Assembly: GCF_026151205.1 (NCBI RefSeq)
Contig: NC_087076.1
Span: 11,322,902 to 11,386,901, forward strand
Length of the DNA: 64,000 nucleotides
Source: Bolinopsis microptera
Taxonomy: Eukaryota; Ctenophora; Tentaculata; Lobata; Bolinopsidae
Reading direction: 5' to 3'
Numbering within the stretch: the first letter of the stretch is position 1; the number at the start of each line of letters is the position of its first letter. The position numbers were made by a program, and so were the translations under genes. The notes under the pieces were generated by a model. It was not told the origin of the DNA, did not search any database, and saw nothing but the letters and a program-made list of their open reading frames with translations. Below are positions 61,861 through 64,000 of this stretch, piece by piece.

Positions 61861-64000
61861 ATGATAACAAACAGCGGTGAAGACAAGACAGCAGAAACAG
61901 AGAGTGTACAGCTACCAGACACCTGTGATCCGGAGACATCTCAACACCTGTCTTCTGAAGGTATTGCTTATGTTACACCTGTTGTTTCTCTGTTATGTGG
62001 AATCTGTCCCAAAGATCTTATATCAGAACCTTGTAGCATTCAATGTGATTCCTGTAAGACATTTTTCCATCCTAAATGTCTTGGCAAGTCTGCACCAGTG
62101 GACAGTGAACGGTGGGTTTGTCAGAAATGTAGGGATAATGTAGAGAACCAGCAGATCATTGATGCTCCTGACGAGGAAAATGATATCTGTTATAACTGTC
62201 CCGTATGTAGGAGTGTTGTGGGGGATTCGGATAAGGCATTGGGTTGTGATGGCTGTGAAGAATGGTTCCATGCACCTTGTTTGTTTATCAGTGAAACCGA
62301 GTACGCTGAGATGGATAATGAAGAGATATGGTTTTGTGATACTTGTCAAGCAGTGAAAGCAAACAAAATTAATTGGGGCTCAATGGTTGGTGAAGAGTTG
62401 ATAGCTGAGAAAGTCCAAGCTGTTTATCAAGAGATGGTGACATGGAGAAAGAATCTTTTCCTAGTTCCCAGAGGTAAATCAGGTAGCGACTTTATAAAAG
62501 AACTGACTCGGCTCATCCTCTTATTTGCAGATGCTACCAAGTGGGAAAGGCTATCGTTCGCACTGGTTCATATCTTTTTGCCAATCATGTTGCAAAAACC
62601 GTCAAGCAAGTCAAAAGCAAGAGACCATGTAACATATCTCACCAAGCGTTTGGTTAAATGGAAAAATGGAGAACTTGACGATCTAATGATGGAGTGCAGG
62701 AGTATTCAGAAAGCCTTGGTGCAGCAACAAAAAATCAGCGAGGAATCCAGGAAGAAGAGTTTCTGCCGACTAATGCTCCTTGGGAAAGTTAAACAAGCCA
62801 CCAAATATGTTGACAGTTCCAATGACACCTTAGGAGTTCACAGCCTAACAGCAAACATTAAACAGGTCCTTGGGGAGAAACACCCTCCAGCTGTTAAAGC
62901 AGATCCAGTTGTTCTGCACCCTCACAGTACTCCTCCACCTCAGGAAGTGATATTTGAGAGGATTGACGCAGAGACTGTCAAGAGGGCTTGTTTATATTTG
63001 GATGGATCAGGCGGCCCAACACTAACGGACTCAGATTTGTGGAAGCATATCATCTGCAGCAAATCATTTGGCAAAGCATCAGTGACACTTGCTGAGTCTA
63101 TAGCAATTGTTGCAAGGCGCCTTTGTAGAGAAGATATCCATCATAGCTGTCTGAAAGAGTTCACTGCATGCAGATTAATCCCTCTTGATAAAGGCCAGGA
63201 TAAGAACGGGAAACCTGGTGTAAGACCAATTGGAATCGGCGAGATATTGCGCAGAATCATTGGAAAAGCAGTTATAATGTCTTTCAAAACTGATATACAA
63301 TATGCTGCTGGCCCACTGCAGACATGTGCAGGGCTCAAATCAGGAATAGAGGCTTCCATTCATGCAATGAGACAGATCTGGGAAGACAGTGACACTGAAG
63401 CAATACTACAGGTTGACGCTGATAATGCGTTCAATCGTCTTAATAGAGAAGCAGCCCTTCACAATGTTCATGAGATCTGTCCTCCGCTCTATCAGTATCT
63501 AAAGAACCACTACCAAAAGCCAGCAGACCTGATCATTAATACTACCGAGGACCACTACCAACTTAAGTCTGAGGAAGGTTCAACTCAGGGAGATGTAGCA
63601 GCAATGGCATTCTATGCGTTAGGGATCAAGCCTCTAGTAGATGACCTTGCCACAGCCTCCAAGCCCAGTGTTTGCAAACAGTCTTGGTATGCAGATGACA
63701 GTAGTGTTGGTGGAAAGATTGAAGGTATTAAGATATGGTGGGATACGCTGCTGGAGCAAGGACCAAAGTATGGATATTACCCAAAAGCCAGTAAGACCGT
63801 CCTGATTGTGAAGAATAGCGAGGACCTAGATCTTGCGCAGAAAGTATTCTCAGGCACTGGTATTAAAATCGAGTCTGAAGGAGAACGCCATTTGGGTGCA
63901 GCAATTGGCAGCGAAGTTTTTAAGAACAAATATGTCTCAGATAAAGTCCATAAATGGTGTCAGGACATCAAGCTGTTGTCATCAATTGCTATTGAGGAGC
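61861..64000 (+). CDS. Tandem-PHD-finger reverse transcriptase (retroelement ORF), incomplete at window edge
   Basis: The frame is open for 713 codons from ATG 61861 to the window end. PHD1 ligands are C46, C49, C62, C65, H70, C73, C87 and C90. PHD2 ligands are C113, C116, C129, C132, H137, C140, C159 and C162: two complete C4HC3 fingers. A helical linker leads to an RT: 'VRPIGIGEILRRIIGK' (454-469), 'QVDADNAFNRLNR' with D519, 'EEGSTQGDVAAMAFYALG', 'WYADDSSVGG' with D612 and D613, and 'GYYPKASKTVLIV'. All three catalytic Asp residues are present. No endonuclease is visible before the edge. Many cnidarian genomes have RTs with this 'VRPIG-GE-LRR' and 'D-NAFN-LNR' pattern (from memory), but I cannot name the clade. 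PHD fingers usually read histone H3 tails. Confidence 0.85.
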   Translation, partial: MITNSGEDKTAETESVQLPDTCDPETSQHLSSEGIAYVTPVVSLLCGICPKDLISEPCSIQCDSCKTFFHPKCLGKSAPVDSERWVCQKCRDNVENQQIIDAPDEENDICYNCPVCRSVVGDSDKALGCDGCEEWFHAPCLFISETEYAEMDNEEIWFCDTCQAVKANKINWGSMVGEELIAEKVQAVYQEMVTWRKNLFLVPRGKSGSDFIKELTRLILLFADATKWERLSFALVHIFLPIMLQKPSSKSKARDHVTYLTKRLVKWKNGELDDLMMECRSIQKALVQQQKISEESRKKSFCRLMLLGKVKQATKYVDSSNDTLGVHSLTANIKQVLGEKHPPAVKADPVVLHPHSTPPPQEVIFERIDAETVKRACLYLDGSGGPTLTDSDLWKHIICSKSFGKASVTLAESIAIVARRLCREDIHHSCLKEFTACRLIPLDKGQDKNGKPGVRPIGIGEILRRIIGKAVIMSFKTDIQYAAGPLQTCAGLKSGIEASIHAMRQIWEDSDTEAILQVDADNAFNRLNREAALHNVHEICPPLYQYLKNHYQKPADLIINTTEDHYQLKSEEGSTQGDVAAMAFYALGIKPLVDDLATASKPSVCKQSWYADDSSVGGKIEGIKIWWDTLLEQGPKYGYYPKASKTVLIVKNSEDLDLAQKVFSGTGIKIESEGERHLGAAIGSEVFKNKYVSDKVHKWCQDIKLLSSIAIEE

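Noticed and set aside
62023-62349. Minus-strand 108-codon frame
   Set aside because: Antisense shadow of the PHD finger region, whose 16 zinc ligands are all in the plus frame.

Overview
The window is nuclear DNA from an invertebrate animal. It is AT-rich, with short exons on canonical GT/AG introns, and it carries non-LTR retrotransposons, a Penelope-like element and several DNA transposons. The species cannot be named from the sequence. The mix of mobile elements would suit a cnidarian or a lophotrochozoan, but that is inference.

One host gene dominates: an RNF213-type giant E3 ubiquitin ligase on the minus strand, from about 50.0 kb (5') to 8.03 kb (3'), in more than 50 small exons. I identified it by spliced reading. 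In protein order it has an acidic low-complexity N-terminus (50.0-48.2 kb), a helical N-arm (45.9-33.3 kb) and an AAA2 unit with a P-loop (33.0-32.3 kb). AAA3 (31.4-30.0 kb) and AAA4 (28.7-26.8 kb) both have Walker A and B motifs. A hinge region (26.4-20 kb), a C3HC4 RING (19.9-19.6 kb), an RZ zinc finger (16.5-16.3 kb) and a C-terminal domain ending at 8033 follow. Reading frame is kept across every splice junction I followed, so the gene looks intact. In vertebrates this family coats intracellular pathogens and ubiquitylates non-protein targets such as LPS. A short candidate gene, or an unlinked 5' part of the same gene, lies at 51.14-50.27 kb.

The introns of this gene hold many mobile elements: a 3.7-kb Harbinger-like foldback element with 1.16-kb inverted repeats, a MITE with related ends at 38.5 kb, a 163-bp perfect GC-rich palindrome at 36.9 kb, a mariner-like element with about 350-bp inverted repeats at 41.4-42.8 kb, a LINE tail at 43.7-44.1 kb, a 2.0-kb TTAA-flanked element at 46.1-48.2 kb, and several simple repeats.

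The flanks are retrotransposon territory. On the left are a frameshifted LINE reverse transcriptase (0.2-2.3 kb), two small inverted-repeat elements, and a 5'-truncated LINE with a 12-bp target-site duplication (5.0-5.8 kb). A second copy of that LINE, in the opposite orientation and with its own 12-bp duplication, lies at 53.05-53.46 kb. On the right, a full-length LINE with an intact 1281-residue ORF2 and a poly(A) tail (55.3-60.5 kb) is inserted into the 3' part of a Penelope-like element (GIY-YIG domain at 60.5-61.3 kb). Last comes an open frame that joins two PHD fingers to a reverse transcriptase, running off the window end (61.86-64.0 kb).
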